The position numbers and the translations under genes are program-made. 64,000 bases of DNA, from positions 2,482,001-2,546,000 of the forward strand of contig NC_019904.1 in assembly GCF_000325705.1 (NCBI RefSeq), given 5' to 3'. The notes beneath the pieces are model-generated. The model saw only the letters and a list, made by a program, of their open reading frames with translations, had not been told where the DNA came from and searched no databases. Origin of the DNA: Echinicola vietnamensis DSM 17526 (GTDB taxonomy: Bacteria > Bacteroidota > Bacteroidia > Cytophagales > Cyclobacteriaceae). Of this stretch, positions 1 to 8,922 are shown piece by piece; position 1 is the stretch's first letter; every line of letters starts with the position of its first letter.

Positions 1-602
1 TGTCCATTGACACGCACTGGTTTTCTACCCTGTTTGGTTGGTATGTGTTTTCCTCATGGTTTGTAGCGGGATTGTCAGCCATCTGTTTGGTGACCATTAT
101 GCTTAAAGAAAGAGGATACTTGGAGATGTTCAACGAAAACCACCTTCACGATCTTGGTAAGTTTATTTTTGGGTTCTCCATTTTCTGGACTTACCTGTGG
201 TTCTCTCAGTTCCTGTTGATCTATTATGCCAATATTCCTGAGGAGTCCGTTTACTATATCGAAAGGCTTACCAGTGATAAATACAGTGGTTTCTTCTTTG
301 CCAACCTGATCCTTAACTTTGTCATACCGTTCTTGGTATTGATGACCAGGGATTCCAAGCGACATTTCATATTCTTGAAAGTGGTTTGTACCATCATTAT
401 CATTGGACACTGGCTTGATTTCTCTCTTATGGTTCAGCCTGGAACATTGGGCCACAATGGCGGCATTGGACTTATGGAAATAGGAATGTTCCTATGCTAT
501 GCATCAGTAGTGATCTTTGTGGTATTGACTGGACTTTCCAAGAAAAACCTTATCGCTAAGCATCATCCAATGCTGGAGGAGACTTATCATCATCATATTT
601 AA
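1..602 (+). CDS. actF: Alternative complex III subunit ActF, C-terminal part (truncated by window edge)
   Basis: The reading frame is open from the first bases (codons start at base 3) and ends at a TAA at 600-602, so the 5' part lies outside the window. About 200 residues are visible with roughly five hydrophobic membrane segments and a His-rich end (YHHHI). The opening motif IDTHWFSTLFGWYVFSSW is typical of the membrane quinone-site subunits of alternative complex III (Act), which oxidises menaquinol and passes electrons to cytochrome c or directly to the oxidase. It lies 24 bp upstream of coxB, matching the usual actABCDEF-cox order. The ActF rather than ActC assignment rests on this position and on the absence of further act genes. 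Confidence 0.85.
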   Translation, partial: SIDTHWFSTLFGWYVFSSWFVAGLSAICLVTIMLKERGYLEMFNENHLHDLGKFIFGFSIFWTYLWFSQFLLIYYANIPEESVYYIERLTSDKYSGFFFANLILNFVIPFLVLMTRDSKRHFIFLKVVCTIIIIGHWLDFSLMVQPGTLGHNGGIGLMEIGMFLCYASVVIFVVLTGLSKKNLIAKHHPMLEETYHHHI

Positions 603-626
603 TACGTATCCGAAAAAGATAGAATT

Positions 627-1655
627 ATGTACGGATTTCTTATAGCACTAGGTGTTTTAGTATTAGTATCCATCATTTGGATGGTTTATAGGATACAAAC
701 ATTGGTTTCTGTAGTCAAAGGTTCTGATAAAAAAGTAGCTACAGGAAGCAATAAAGTGAATGCCGCTTTGTTTATACTCTTTTTGTTGGGTGCTGGAGGC
801 TTGTTCTTTTGGTATTCTTTTAAAGAGTTCCACAATTATCATTTGCCTATAGCTTCTGAGCATGGGGTGGTGACCGATAACCTTTTCTGGGTAACCATGG
901 CCATCACCGGTGTGGTGTTTATCATTACCCATATTCTATTGTTCTGGTTTAGTTACCGGTATCAGTATAAGGAAAATGCGAAAGCTTCTTATTTTCCTGA
1001 AAACAATAAATTGGAGGTTATATGGACCGCGGTACCGGCTTTGGTGCTTACCGTATTGATTGTATATGGTTGGAAATCATGGTCCGACATTACTGCTCCT
1101 GCACCTGAAAATGCACATGTAGTGGAAGTGATGGGGTACCAGTTTGCATGGGAGTTTAGATATCCCGGCAAAGACCAGCAATTGGGAAAATATGATTATC
1201 GATTGATTAATCCATCTAACTCCAGAGGAATTGATTTTACCGATAAGAATGCCTTGGACGATTTTCCTGCCCAAAAGGTAGTGATCCCAAAAGGTGAGCC
1301 TGTGTTGTTCAAAATTCGTTCTAGGGACGTATTACACTCTGTTTTTGCCCCTCATATGCGGTTGAAAATGGATGCCGTACCGGGAATGCCTACCAGATTC
1401 TGGTTTGTTCCCACCAAGACGACTGCTGAGATGAGAGCAGAACTGGGAGATGAAGAATTTGTTTACGAAATCGCTTGTACAGAAGTGTGTGGTGGCGGTC
1501 ACTTCTCCATGAGAAGGGAAATTGAAGTGGTTGAGCCAGAGGAGTATCAAAAGTGGTTTGCTGAGCAGCAGACTTTTATTGAGATGGATCCATCGTTGGT
1601 GGCCGATGCACCTGCAGAAATCCAGGAATTGGCTCAGATACAAAGTGGAGAATAA
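627..1655 (+). CDS. coxB: Cytochrome c oxidase subunit II
   Basis: 342 residues. Carries the CuA electron-entry site of aa3-type oxidase. Four hydrophobic segments occur before about residue 160, two more than the minimal subunit II; this N-terminal extension is common in Bacteroidota. The periplasmic cupredoxin domain follows. CuA ligands are visible: His237 in VLHSVFAPH, then Cys284, Glu286, Cys288, His292 and Met295 in CTEVCGGGHFSM. No cytochrome c domain is fused at the C-terminus, so it is not a caa3-type subunit. It sits between actF and coxA with short gaps, consistent with one transcript. Confidence 0.97.
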   Translation: MYGFLIALGVLVLVSIIWMVYRIQTLVSVVKGSDKKVATGSNKVNAALFILFLLGAGGLFFWYSFKEFHNYHLPIASEHGVVTDNLFWVTMAITGVVFIITHILLFWFSYRYQYKENAKASYFPENNKLEVIWTAVPALVLTVLIVYGWKSWSDITAPAPENAHVVEVMGYQFAWEFRYPGKDQQLGKYDYRLINPSNSRGIDFTDKNALDDFPAQKVVIPKGEPVLFKIRSRDVLHSVFAPHMRLKMDAVPGMPTRFWFVPTKTTAEMRAELGDEEFVYEIACTEVCGGGHFSMRREIEVVEPEEYQKWFAEQQTFIEMDPSLVADAPAEIQELAQIQSGE

Positions 1656-1682
1656 GATATTAATTGATATAATAAAATAATT

Positions 1683-3581
1683 ATGGCAGTAGCTAACATA
1701 TCAACACACGGTACTACGGCGCATGATCATCATGATGATCATCATGAGCATAGTGATAATTTTATCACGAAATATATCTTTAGTACCGACCATAAAATGA
1801 TCGGTAAGCAATTTTTGGTTACCGGTATTGTATGGGCACTTATTGGTGGTTTCCTATCCATTCTTTTTAGGTTGCAGTTAGGGTTTCCTGATATGGACAT
1901 GACCTTCTTGAAGCCTATTCTTGGGGGATGGATTGATGAGTCAGGATCTTTGGATACCAATTTCTACCTTGCTTTGGTGACCATGCACGGAACCATCATG
2001 GTGTTCTTTGTACTGACAGCTGGTCTGAGTGGTACTTTTTCCAATTACTTGATTCCACTTCAGATTGGAGCAAGGGATATGGCCTCTGGTTTTATGAACA
2101 TGCTTTCTTACTGGTTGTTCTTTATTGCCGGTGTGATCATGTTTATTTCCTTGTTTATCGAGACCGGTCCAGCTGGTGGTGGATGGGTGATTTATCCGCC
2201 CCTTTCTGCGCTAGAACAAGCCATTCCAGGATCTGGACTGGGCATGACGCTTTGGTTGGTATCCATGGTGTTCTTTATTGCGTCCCAGCTAATGGGCGGT
2301 ATCAATTATATCACTACTGTCATTAACCTTCGTACCAGGGGAATGTCATTCAGCAGGTTGCCTTTGACCATTTGGTCATTCTTCCTGACTGCCGTAATTG
2401 GGTTGTTATCTTTCCCTGTGCTTTTTTCAGCTGCCTTGTTGTTGGTATTTGATAGAAGTTTCGGTACTTCATTCTACTTGTCTGATATTTATATTGGTGG
2501 TGAAGCATTGCCAAATACTGGCGGTAGCGCAGTTCTTTTCCAACACCTTTTCTGGTTCTTGGGACACCCAGAAGTATACATCGTATTACTTCCAGCGTTA
2601 GGGATTACTTCAGAAGTAATTGCCACCAATTCCAGAAAGCCAATTTTCGGTTACAAAGCCATGATCTTATCCATGCTTGGCATTACCGTGTTGTCTTTCG
2701 TTGTTTGGGCACACCACATGTTTGTGTCAGGAATGAATCCTTTCCTAGGATCTATATTCATGTTCTTGACTTTGATCATTGCAGTGCCTTCTGCCGTAAA
2801 AGTATTTAACTACTTGACGACACTTTGGAGAGGTAACTTGGTGTTTACACCTGCGATGCTCTTCTCCATCGGTTTGGTTTCGTTCTTTATTTCCGGTGGT
2901 TTGACAGGGATCTTCCTGGGTAACTCCGCTGTGGATATCCAATTGCATGATACCTATTTCGTAGTGGCTCACTTCCACTTGGTAATGGGATCTGCTTCTT
3001 TCTTTGGATTGATGGCGGGTGTATACCATTGGTTCCCTAAGATGTTTGGCAAAATGATGGATGCAAAATTAGGCTATATCCACTTTTGGTTGACGTTTGT
3101 GGGCGTGTACATGGTGTTCTTCCCTATGCACTATATCGGTATCGCTGGATTCCCTAGACGATATTATAGCTGGACCAACTTTAACTTTGCTGATATGTAC
3201 ACTGACTTGAACATGTTTGTGTCTGTTGCCGCAATAGTGACGTTTGGTGCGCAGTTTATCTTCTTGTTTAACTTCTTCAACAGCATGTTTAGAGGAAGAA
3301 AAGCACCGTTGAATCCATGGAGATCCAATACTTTGGAGTGGACTACTCCATTGCATCCAGGACACGGTAACTGGCCAGGTGAAATCCCAGCGGTTTACAG
3401 ATGGCCTTACGATTACTCCAAGCCTGGGGCAAAAGAAGACTTTATCCCTCAGACGGTACCGTTGTCTTCTACTCCAGAATCCAACCTTCCGCATGAAGCA
3501 GAGCAAGTGAAGCTTGAGCGAGAAATCATGGCAGAAGAAGGAGGAGATGTTTTGGTAGCAAATGAATCAAAAGAATCATAA
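1683..3581 (+). CDS. coxA: Cytochrome c oxidase subunit I (heme-copper oxidase catalytic subunit)
   Basis: 632 residues with about twelve membrane helices. Reduces O2 to water at the heme a3-CuB centre and pumps protons. Ligands are visible: His102 (low-spin heme) in TMHGTIM; CuB ligands His295 with cross-linking Tyr299 in GHPEVY, plus His344-His345 in AHHMF; His430 and His432 in VAHFHLV (heme a3 and heme a). The HPEVY tyrosine marks an A-type oxidase. A His-rich stretch at residues 14-23 precedes the first helix and may bind metal (inference). The C-terminus extends as a hydrophilic tail. The last 20 bases overlap ctaA. Confidence 0.98.
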   Translation: MAVANISTHGTTAHDHHDDHHEHSDNFITKYIFSTDHKMIGKQFLVTGIVWALIGGFLSILFRLQLGFPDMDMTFLKPILGGWIDESGSLDTNFYLALVTMHGTIMVFFVLTAGLSGTFSNYLIPLQIGARDMASGFMNMLSYWLFFIAGVIMFISLFIETGPAGGGWVIYPPLSALEQAIPGSGLGMTLWLVSMVFFIASQLMGGINYITTVINLRTRGMSFSRLPLTIWSFFLTAVIGLLSFPVLFSAALLLVFDRSFGTSFYLSDIYIGGEALPNTGGSAVLFQHLFWFLGHPEVYIVLLPALGITSEVIATNSRKPIFGYKAMILSMLGITVLSFVVWAHHMFVSGMNPFLGSIFMFLTLIIAVPSAVKVFNYLTTLWRGNLVFTPAMLFSIGLVSFFISGGLTGIFLGNSAVDIQLHDTYFVVAHFHLVMGSASFFGLMAGVYHWFPKMFGKMMDAKLGYIHFWLTFVGVYMVFFPMHYIGIAGFPRRYYSWTNFNFADMYTDLNMFVSVAAIVTFGAQFIFLFNFFNSMFRGRKAPLNPWRSNTLEWTTPLHPGHGNWPGEIPAVYRWPYDYSKPGAKEDFIPQTVPLSSTPESNLPHEAEQVKLEREIMAEEGGDVLVANESKES

Positions 3582-4644
3582 AAATATTCGCAGCTTTCGC
3601 AGGATCAGCTTGGTCACTGCGATTGCTGTGTATTTCTTAATCTTGGTTGGCGGCATTGTCCGCAGTACGGGAGCGGGAATGGGCTGTCCCGATTGGCCAA
3701 AATGTTTTGGAAGCTGGATACCTCCCACAGCTGTGGAGCAGCTTCCTGATAATTATCAAGAAATCTATCTCAACAAAAGGTTAGAGAAGAACGAAAGGTT
3801 TGTTAAGATGCTTCATGGCCTTGGATTTCACCAGAAAGCGGAAGAAATCAAGCATAGCAAGGCCATACTTGTAGAGGAAGAGTTTAATGCCACCAAAACC
3901 TGGATTGAATATCTCAACAGGCTGACAGGAGCGATCATTGGACTATTGGTCATCGCCACTTTTGTGTATGCTTTTAGATTACGCAAAGAAGATCGAATGT
4001 TGGCCATTTTGTCCTTCGCCAATCTACTGCTGGTGATATTCCAAGGGTGGATTGGATCGATTGTGGTATCTACCAATTTACTTCATTGGATGATTACCGT
4101 TCACATGGTGCTGGCGCTGTTGATTGTATGTTTGTTGCTTTATGTTCATTATAGAGCATTTAAACTGAATCATACCATTCAGCCAAAAACCGAAAGGCCC
4201 AATTATCTCTATGGGGTATTAGTAGTGGGATTCCTGCTGATGATTATCCAAGTGGTTTGGGGAACACAAGTAAGGGAAGAAATTGATCTTATAGCTTTGC
4301 AATTTGGAAGCCTCTTTCGTTCCGAGTGGATTTCACATTTAGGTGTGAATTTCATGATTCATAGGTCATTCTCATTGGTGTTGTTATTCCTTCACCTATG
4401 GTTTGTTTATAAAGTGTACATGTTCTCCTATCGGAGCTCAAGTATATTTAAATGGTCACAAGTGCTGCTAGTACTGATATTCATAGAGATTATCACGGGT
4501 GCTAGCATGGCATACTTTGGTATTCCAGCCTTTTTGCAGCCCGTACACCTTTTGGTAGGGTCGCTGATTATAGGGGTGCAATTTGTGATCTTATTACAGT
4601 TAAGTGATCAAAAAAGTATAGTGTTAAATACATCCAATTCATGA
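3562..4644 (+). CDS. ctaA: Heme A synthase (COX15/CtaA family)
   Basis: 360 residues, about eight membrane helices. Converts heme O to heme A by oxidising the C8 methyl, using its own heme cofactors. Family features are the N-terminal LVGGIVRSTGAGMGCPDWPKC segment, with the Cys pair typical of many CtaA proteins, and conserved His residues in HWMITVHMV, MIHRSFSL and QPVHLLVG. The ATG at 3562 overlaps the end of coxA by 20 bp, and the stop overlaps cyoE by 4 bp, so translation is probably coupled. It provides the oxidase cofactor together with the next gene. Confidence 0.95.
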   Translation: MNQKNHKNIRSFRRISLVTAIAVYFLILVGGIVRSTGAGMGCPDWPKCFGSWIPPTAVEQLPDNYQEIYLNKRLEKNERFVKMLHGLGFHQKAEEIKHSKAILVEEEFNATKTWIEYLNRLTGAIIGLLVIATFVYAFRLRKEDRMLAILSFANLLLVIFQGWIGSIVVSTNLLHWMITVHMVLALLIVCLLLYVHYRAFKLNHTIQPKTERPNYLYGVLVVGFLLMIIQVVWGTQVREEIDLIALQFGSLFRSEWISHLGVNFMIHRSFSLVLLFLHLWFVYKVYMFSYRSSSIFKWSQVLLVLIFIEIITGASMAYFGIPAFLQPVHLLVGSLIIGVQFVILLQLSDQKSIVLNTSNS

Positions 4645-5546
4645 GGACAGTTAATTTATCAGAAGCGTCCTTTATTGACAGCATTAGCATTAGGGCAAAG
4701 GCCTATTATGAACTGATCAAGTTCAGGCTTTCTGCTTTGGTGACGTTTTCTGCTGTTTTCGGATTTGTTTTGGGAGACAGTGGAGCGATATTTTCTTGGG
4801 GGACTTGTTTTGCCTTGATGATCGGAGGTTTTCTGATCAGTGGGGCATCAGGTGCAGCCAATGAAATATTGGAAAGAGATTATGATAAGCTGATGAAGAG
4901 GACCCAAAACAGGCCTCTTCCACTCAATATAATTTCAGTTAACGAAGCCTATTGGTTTACCGTGTTGGTGGCGTTGGTAGGTGTATCCATTTTATGGTTT
5001 TTCACCAATCCACTGACGACAGGGCTGGGTATACTGAGCATGTTGTTATATGTTTTTGTGTACACCCCGCTTAAGCGTGTAGGCCCCGTAGCGGTGTTTG
5101 TAGGCGCCATCCCCGGTGCGATGCCGCCATTATTGGGGTGGACAGCTGCAACAGGTGCCATCTCTTATGAAGCACTGATTATTTTCGGTATTCAGTTTAT
5201 TTGGCAGTTTCCCCATTTTTGGGCGATTGCCTGGGTAAGTGATGAAGATTATAAAAAAGCGGGGTTTAAATTACTTCCTTGCGGAGGTAGAAAGGACTTT
5301 AATACGGCGATACAAATCATGATTTATACCTTGTTCTTGCTGCCATTGGGCTTGTTGCCCAGTTATTTTGGCTTGACAGGGCTTAATTCGGGCATTGTAG
5401 CTACGGTATGTGGCGTGCTGTTCTTGGCACAGACCTTTTCGTTGATGCGAGATTGCTCTCGAAAGTCCGCTTTGAAGATCATGTTTGGTTCGTTTCTGTA
5501 TTTGCCGATTGTGCAGATAGCTTATTTATTAGATAAAGTGGCGTAA
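4641..5546 (+). CDS. cyoE: Protoheme IX farnesyltransferase (heme O synthase)
   Basis: 301 residues, UbiA-family prenyltransferase with about eight to nine membrane helices. Adds a farnesyl group to heme B to give heme O, the substrate of CtaA. The Asp-rich prenyl-diphosphate motif is seen as ANEILERDYDKLMKRTQNRP, and the second conserved loop as VSDEDYKKAGFKLLP. The start overlaps the ctaA stop by four bases (ATGA), and the TAA stop shares one base with the next ATG, so the genes are tightly packed in the cox operon. Also known as ctaB. Confidence 0.96.
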   Translation: MRTVNLSEASFIDSISIRAKAYYELIKFRLSALVTFSAVFGFVLGDSGAIFSWGTCFALMIGGFLISGASGAANEILERDYDKLMKRTQNRPLPLNIISVNEAYWFTVLVALVGVSILWFFTNPLTTGLGILSMLLYVFVYTPLKRVGPVAVFVGAIPGAMPPLLGWTAATGAISYEALIIFGIQFIWQFPHFWAIAWVSDEDYKKAGFKLLPCGGRKDFNTAIQIMIYTLFLLPLGLLPSYFGLTGLNSGIVATVCGVLFLAQTFSLMRDCSRKSALKIMFGSFLYLPIVQIAYLLDKVA

Positions 5547-6127
5547 TGGAAGAGAGGTTAGCTTATACAGAGGGAGCTGAGCAGCCCATTGCAATGCATC
5601 CTAAGAAATTTGCATTGTGGTTATTCATCGTCAGTGTCGTGATGATTTTCGCCGCAATGACCAGTGCCTTTATCGTGCGCCAAGGCGAAGGAAATTGGTT
5701 GGATTATGACCTTCCTTCTATATTATGGTATACGTCTGGGATCATTTTGCTGAGCAGCGCAAGTATGCATTGGGCTTATTTGTCGGCAAAAAATGACCGG
5801 ATAAATCATTTAAAAATTGCCTTGACCATCACGACCGCTTTAGGGTTGGTATTTCTAGTGGGGCAGTGGTTTAGTTGGGTGGCATTGGTGGAGCGTGACG
5901 TGTATTTTGTGGGCAATCCTGCTGGTTCATTTATGTATGTCCTTACAGGTTTGCACGCAGCGCATTTGATCAGTGGTGTGATATTTCTGATTATTGTGTT
6001 AATTTCGTCCTTTAGGTATCAGATTCATTCCAAAGAGATGAATACCTTGGAAATGTGTGCCACCTATTGGCATTTTCTCGGTGGATTGTGGATCTACCTT
6101 TTTGTGTTTTTGTTATTGAATCATTGA
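5546..6127 (+). CDS. Cytochrome c oxidase subunit III family protein (short copy)
   Basis: 193 residues with five predicted membrane helices. Belongs to the heme-copper oxidase subunit III family: LTGLHAAHLISGV and ATYWHFLGGLWIYLFVFL are the conserved late-helix motifs. It lacks the large hydrophilic loop found in the second subunit III gene just downstream. It starts one base after the cyoE stop begins (TAATG), indicating coupling. Paired subunit III genes are seen in other Bacteroidota oxidase operons; whether both join the same complex cannot be told from sequence. Confidence 0.9.
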   Translation: MEERLAYTEGAEQPIAMHPKKFALWLFIVSVVMIFAAMTSAFIVRQGEGNWLDYDLPSILWYTSGIILLSSASMHWAYLSAKNDRINHLKIALTITTALGLVFLVGQWFSWVALVERDVYFVGNPAGSFMYVLTGLHAAHLISGVIFLIIVLISSFRYQIHSKEMNTLEMCATYWHFLGGLWIYLFVFLLLNH

Positions 6128-6153
6128 AAATATTAAGTTAAAACCTAGAATAT

Positions 6154-6924
6154 ATGTCATCGACTGCAATTGAAATCAACTCCAAGAGAGGAATTTGGGG
6201 TGGTGGAAATGAGCCCCTAAAGGCTAGTTACGGAAAACTTATGATGTGGTTTTTCCTACTTTCCGACATCTTTACTTTTGCCGCTTTCTTGATTACTTAT
6301 GGCTCCATTAGGGTTAGTTACCCGGCTTTTGAGGGGCACGTTTCGGAATTTGTAAAATCCAATGAACATTGGCCTATTCCAGAAATGATCTTTAATGCAT
6401 TTCCATTCTTTCATGGGGTTCATTTGCCATTGGTGTTCGTAGGGTTAATGACCTTTATTTTGATCATGAGTTCGGTTACCATGGTACTTGCGGTGGAAGC
6501 TGGTCATCGAAATGATAAGAAAGACGTTGTAAAATGGATGCTATGGACCATGTTGGGCGGGATTACCTTCCTTAGCTGTCAGGCATGGGAGTGGAGCCAC
6601 TTTATTCATGGCAGTGATGAAGGGACTATGATGACTTTCGTCAATACGTTCGGCGAAACGGTGAAAGAGGTAGTTTATGGTGCCAATCTCCATGTGAATG
6701 AATACGGACCAGCACCTTTTGCACAGCTGTTTTTCTTTATCACCGGATTCCATGGCTTTCACGTAACCATTGGTGTCGTGTTATTGTTCTTGGCCTTTTA
6801 CCAAGCTGCCGTGGGTGTATACGAGAGAAGAGGACACTATGAGATGGTTGAAAAGATTGGGCTATATTGGCACTTTGTAGATTTGGTTTGGGTATTTGTA
6901 TTTACCTTCTATTACCTGGTCTAG
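6154..6924 (+). CDS. coxC: Cytochrome c oxidase subunit III (long copy)
   Basis: 256 residues. Typical subunit III with about five to six helices, stabilising subunit I and proton uptake. Conserved motifs: FFITGFHGFHVTIGV and GLYWHFVDLVWVFVFTF near the C-terminus. A soluble insert of about 40 residues (residues 150-190, around EWSHFIHGSDEGTMM) separates helices and is absent from the upstream short copy. It lies 26 bp after the short copy and 24 bp before the subunit IV gene, in one direction with the rest of the oxidase operon. Confidence 0.93.
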   Translation: MSSTAIEINSKRGIWGGGNEPLKASYGKLMMWFFLLSDIFTFAAFLITYGSIRVSYPAFEGHVSEFVKSNEHWPIPEMIFNAFPFFHGVHLPLVFVGLMTFILIMSSVTMVLAVEAGHRNDKKDVVKWMLWTMLGGITFLSCQAWEWSHFIHGSDEGTMMTFVNTFGETVKEVVYGANLHVNEYGPAPFAQLFFFITGFHGFHVTIGVVLLFLAFYQAAVGVYERRGHYEMVEKIGLYWHFVDLVWVFVFTFYYLV

Positions 6925-6948
6925 ATTCACTTAAAAATATTATTAGCT

Positions 6949-7278
6949 ATGTCAGCACACGGAAATAACAGTACTTTGGAAGTACTACCTCGGAATAAGG
7001 AAAAAATCAGAAAAATTTGGAAAACGGCAGGGATCCTTCTCGCTATCACGGCGGTGGAATTTCTTCTTGCCTTTACCATGGAGCGCGGTATGCTTCTTTT
7101 CGCCATCTTTATTGGGCTTACGCTGGTAAAAGCGGCCTATATCATGATGGAATTCATGCACTTGAAAGATGAGTCCAAAACGTTGTTTTGGTCGATCATG
7201 CTTCCCCTGATATTTTTGGTTTGGCTGTTGATTGCCCTATTCAAAGAAGGAGCAGAGATCTTTATCTACAGATGGTAA
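6949..7278 (+). CDS. coxD: Cytochrome c oxidase subunit IV family protein
   Basis: 109 residues with three hydrophobic helices. Matches the prokaryotic subunit IV (CyoD/COX4_pro) type: a short helix bundle ending in a MMEFMHLKDES motif followed by a final helix. It helps assembly or stability of the oxidase. Last gene before the intrinsic terminator at 7299-7339, so it likely closes the main oxidase transcript. Symbol by position and family. Confidence 0.88.
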   Translation: MSAHGNNSTLEVLPRNKEKIRKIWKTAGILLAITAVEFLLAFTMERGMLLFAIFIGLTLVKAAYIMMEFMHLKDESKTLFWSIMLPLIFLVWLLIALFKEGAEIFIYRW

Positions 7279-7298
7279 TCCCATCCATATAAAAATTA

Positions 7299-7339
7299 AA
7301 AAAAGTAGGTTGGAAGGAATGCTTTCAACCTACTTTTTT
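7299..7339 (+). terminator. Intrinsic terminator between subunit IV gene and SCO
   Basis: An 18-base stem (7299-7316 with 7322-7339, one G.U pair) with a 5-base loop, A-rich on the left and ending in a run of six T on the right. It follows the coxD stop by about 20 bp. It argues that SCO starts at the ATG at 7355, after the hairpin, and not in the longer open frame that begins upstream at 7232. Confidence 0.85.
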
Positions 7340-7354
7340 GTTTGTATTGGTAAT

Positions 7355-8023
7355 ATGAAAATGATTAGAGTATTACAGGGCTTAGTGTTGGTATGTATCC
7401 TGATGGTGCCCGTGTTGATTATTCTCTTTCTTCGTAACTTTGGAGAAAATACCTATGAGATCCCCATTCTGTATGAAAATGGGGTAGAGGATCCCTTTGG
7501 AGATTGTAATTATCAAAACGAAGGACAACATTACATTCCTGATTTCAGTTTTGTCAATCAAGACAGTGCAATTGTCGGCAGGGATGAGATGAAGGGAAAA
7601 GTCACGATTGTGGATTTCTTTTTTACGAGTTGTCCCAGTATATGTCCAGTGATGTCCTTGGAATTGGAGCGTGTGCAGGATGCCTTTAGGAATGAAGAAA
7701 CCGTGCAGTTGTATTCCATCAGCATCGATCCTGATTATGATACTCCAGAAAGGCTAAAGGATTATGCTACCCTCCATCAAGCGAATCCAGAGAAGTGGCA
7801 TTTTCTCAATGGTCCCAAAGCGGAGGTCTATGAGCTGGCAAGATGTGGTTTTGTCCTTCCCACCATTGACGGAAAAGGGGTTCCTGAAGATTTTATCCAT
7901 AGTGATAAACTCGCCCTCATTGATACTGAAGGGAGGATCAGAGGATATTATAGCGGTACCAATCGTGAGGATGTAGACCTGCTGATATTGGAGACAAAAA
8001 TATTATTACATGGAAAAGACTGA
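7355..8023 (+). CDS. SCO1/SenC family copper chaperone
   Basis: 222 residues from the ATG at 7355 (a second ATG lies at 7361). The frame is open farther upstream, but that part overlaps coxD and the terminator, and the hydrophobic anchor begins only at MKMIRVLQGLVLVCILMV. Thioredoxin-fold protein anchored in the inner membrane with its domain outside. Copper ligands: Cys93 and Cys97 in FTSCPSICPV, and His182 in FIHSDKLALID. It delivers copper to the CuA site of CoxB and/or reduces its cysteines. It overlaps the DUF420 gene by 14 bp. Confidence 0.93.
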   Translation: MKMIRVLQGLVLVCILMVPVLIILFLRNFGENTYEIPILYENGVEDPFGDCNYQNEGQHYIPDFSFVNQDSAIVGRDEMKGKVTIVDFFFTSCPSICPVMSLELERVQDAFRNEETVQLYSISIDPDYDTPERLKDYATLHQANPEKWHFLNGPKAEVYELARCGFVLPTIDGKGVPEDFIHSDKLALIDTEGRIRGYYSGTNREDVDLLILETKILLHGKD

Positions 8024-8564
8024 GTTTTCAGAACCAAAAGCCAATAAAGGAATTTACAGGCTTATAACGGTTGTTTCTATCCTGGTCCCCGTTGTGGTGG
8101 CCATCCTGTTATTTATGCCCGCTAAACTTGATTTGGCAAGCGATTGGGTGTACTTCCTCCCTCATTTAAATGCCGTGATTAATTTCACTGCAAGTTTGGC
8201 CTTGATTGCGGGATTGGTATTTATAAAGAACAAAAAGATCAGTTATCACCGTGCCGCGATGACTATAGCTTTTGGCTTAGGAGCGATATTTTTGGTTTCT
8301 TATGTGGTCTATCATGCATCCGCTGAAAGCACTAGCTTTGGCGGTGAGGGGATGATTCGAACGGTGTATTTTATCATTTTGATCAGTCATATTATTTTAG
8401 CAGCAGTGGCGTTGTTCCCGATATTATTGGCCTATTATTACGGCCAAAAAGGCATGGTGGAAAAGCACCGTAAAATCGTGCGGTATGCATATCCTATTTG
8501 GCTGTATGTGACCGTGTCAGGAGTGGTGGTGTATTGGATGATCAGTTCTTATTACAGCCATTAA
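8010..8564 (+). CDS. DUF420 family membrane protein (YozB-like)
   Basis: 184 residues, five hydrophobic helices. Conserved histidines at the membrane edges (FLPHLNAVIN, SYHRAAM, YHASAES, ISHIILA) are the hallmark of DUF420, a family often found beside SCO and cytochrome oxidase genes. A role in oxidase assembly, heme or copper handling is inferred from neighbourhood only; no reaction is established. It overlaps the SCO gene by 14 bp and is followed 33 bp later by the small CxxC protein gene. Confidence 0.88.
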   Translation: MEKTEFSEPKANKGIYRLITVVSILVPVVVAILLFMPAKLDLASDWVYFLPHLNAVINFTASLALIAGLVFIKNKKISYHRAAMTIAFGLGAIFLVSYVVYHASAESTSFGGEGMIRTVYFIILISHIILAAVALFPILLAYYYGQKGMVEKHRKIVRYAYPIWLYVTVSGVVVYWMISSYYSH

Positions 8565-8597
8565 AACCCATTAGTAATCATCGACGTATTAGAAAGT

Positions 8598-8849
8598 ATG
8601 AAGAAGTTCTGGATTAACATCATGTTGGTTGTGGCATTTGTGGTCTTGCCGAAGGTCATGGCTGTAGCCCAGTGTGCGATGTGTAGGGCCTCCGTAGAAA
8701 ATAACGTTTCCAATGGTGAAACCACTGTCGGTGCCAGCCTAAACATGGGCATTCTTTACCTTTTTGTTGCCCCTTATCTATTGGCAGCTGTTATTGGTTT
8801 TTTATGGTATCGTAATTCCAAGCGAAAAAAACTCGTCAGTACGACTTAA
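8598..8849 (+). CDS. Small membrane protein with CxxC motif, unknown function
   Basis: 83 residues. An N-terminal hydrophobic segment, probably a signal peptide (residues 1-24, ending VMAVAQ), is followed by a CAMC motif at the likely mature N-terminus, a short soluble stretch, one membrane helix (about residues 50-70) and a basic tail (RNSKRKK). The placing suggests the CxxC faces the periplasm. No named family recognised. Its position directly after SCO and DUF420, before a terminator, suggests a part in oxidase maturation or thiol/copper handling; this is inference. Confidence 0.8.
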   Translation: MKKFWINIMLVVAFVVLPKVMAVAQCAMCRASVENNVSNGETTVGASLNMGILYLFVAPYLLAAVIGFLWYRNSKRKKLVSTT

Positions 8850-8862
8850 ACGTGTAAATAAG

Positions 8863-8895
8863 AAAGCAAAGTTTGAAATTAGACTTTGCTTTTTT
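8863..8895 (+). terminator. Intrinsic terminator after the SCO-DUF420-CxxC unit
   Basis: A 10-bp stem (8863-8872 with 8883-8892) with a 10-base loop, followed by a T run. It separates the oxidase-assembly genes from the histidine kinase gene that starts at 8923. Confidence 0.8.
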
Positions 8896-8922
8896 ACTTT
8901 TAATGCTACTGTCAGGTGAAAT

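Noticed and set aside
7232..7354. Longer N-terminus for SCO
   Set aside because: Would overlap coxD and pass through a terminator hairpin; hydrophobic anchor begins only after 7355.
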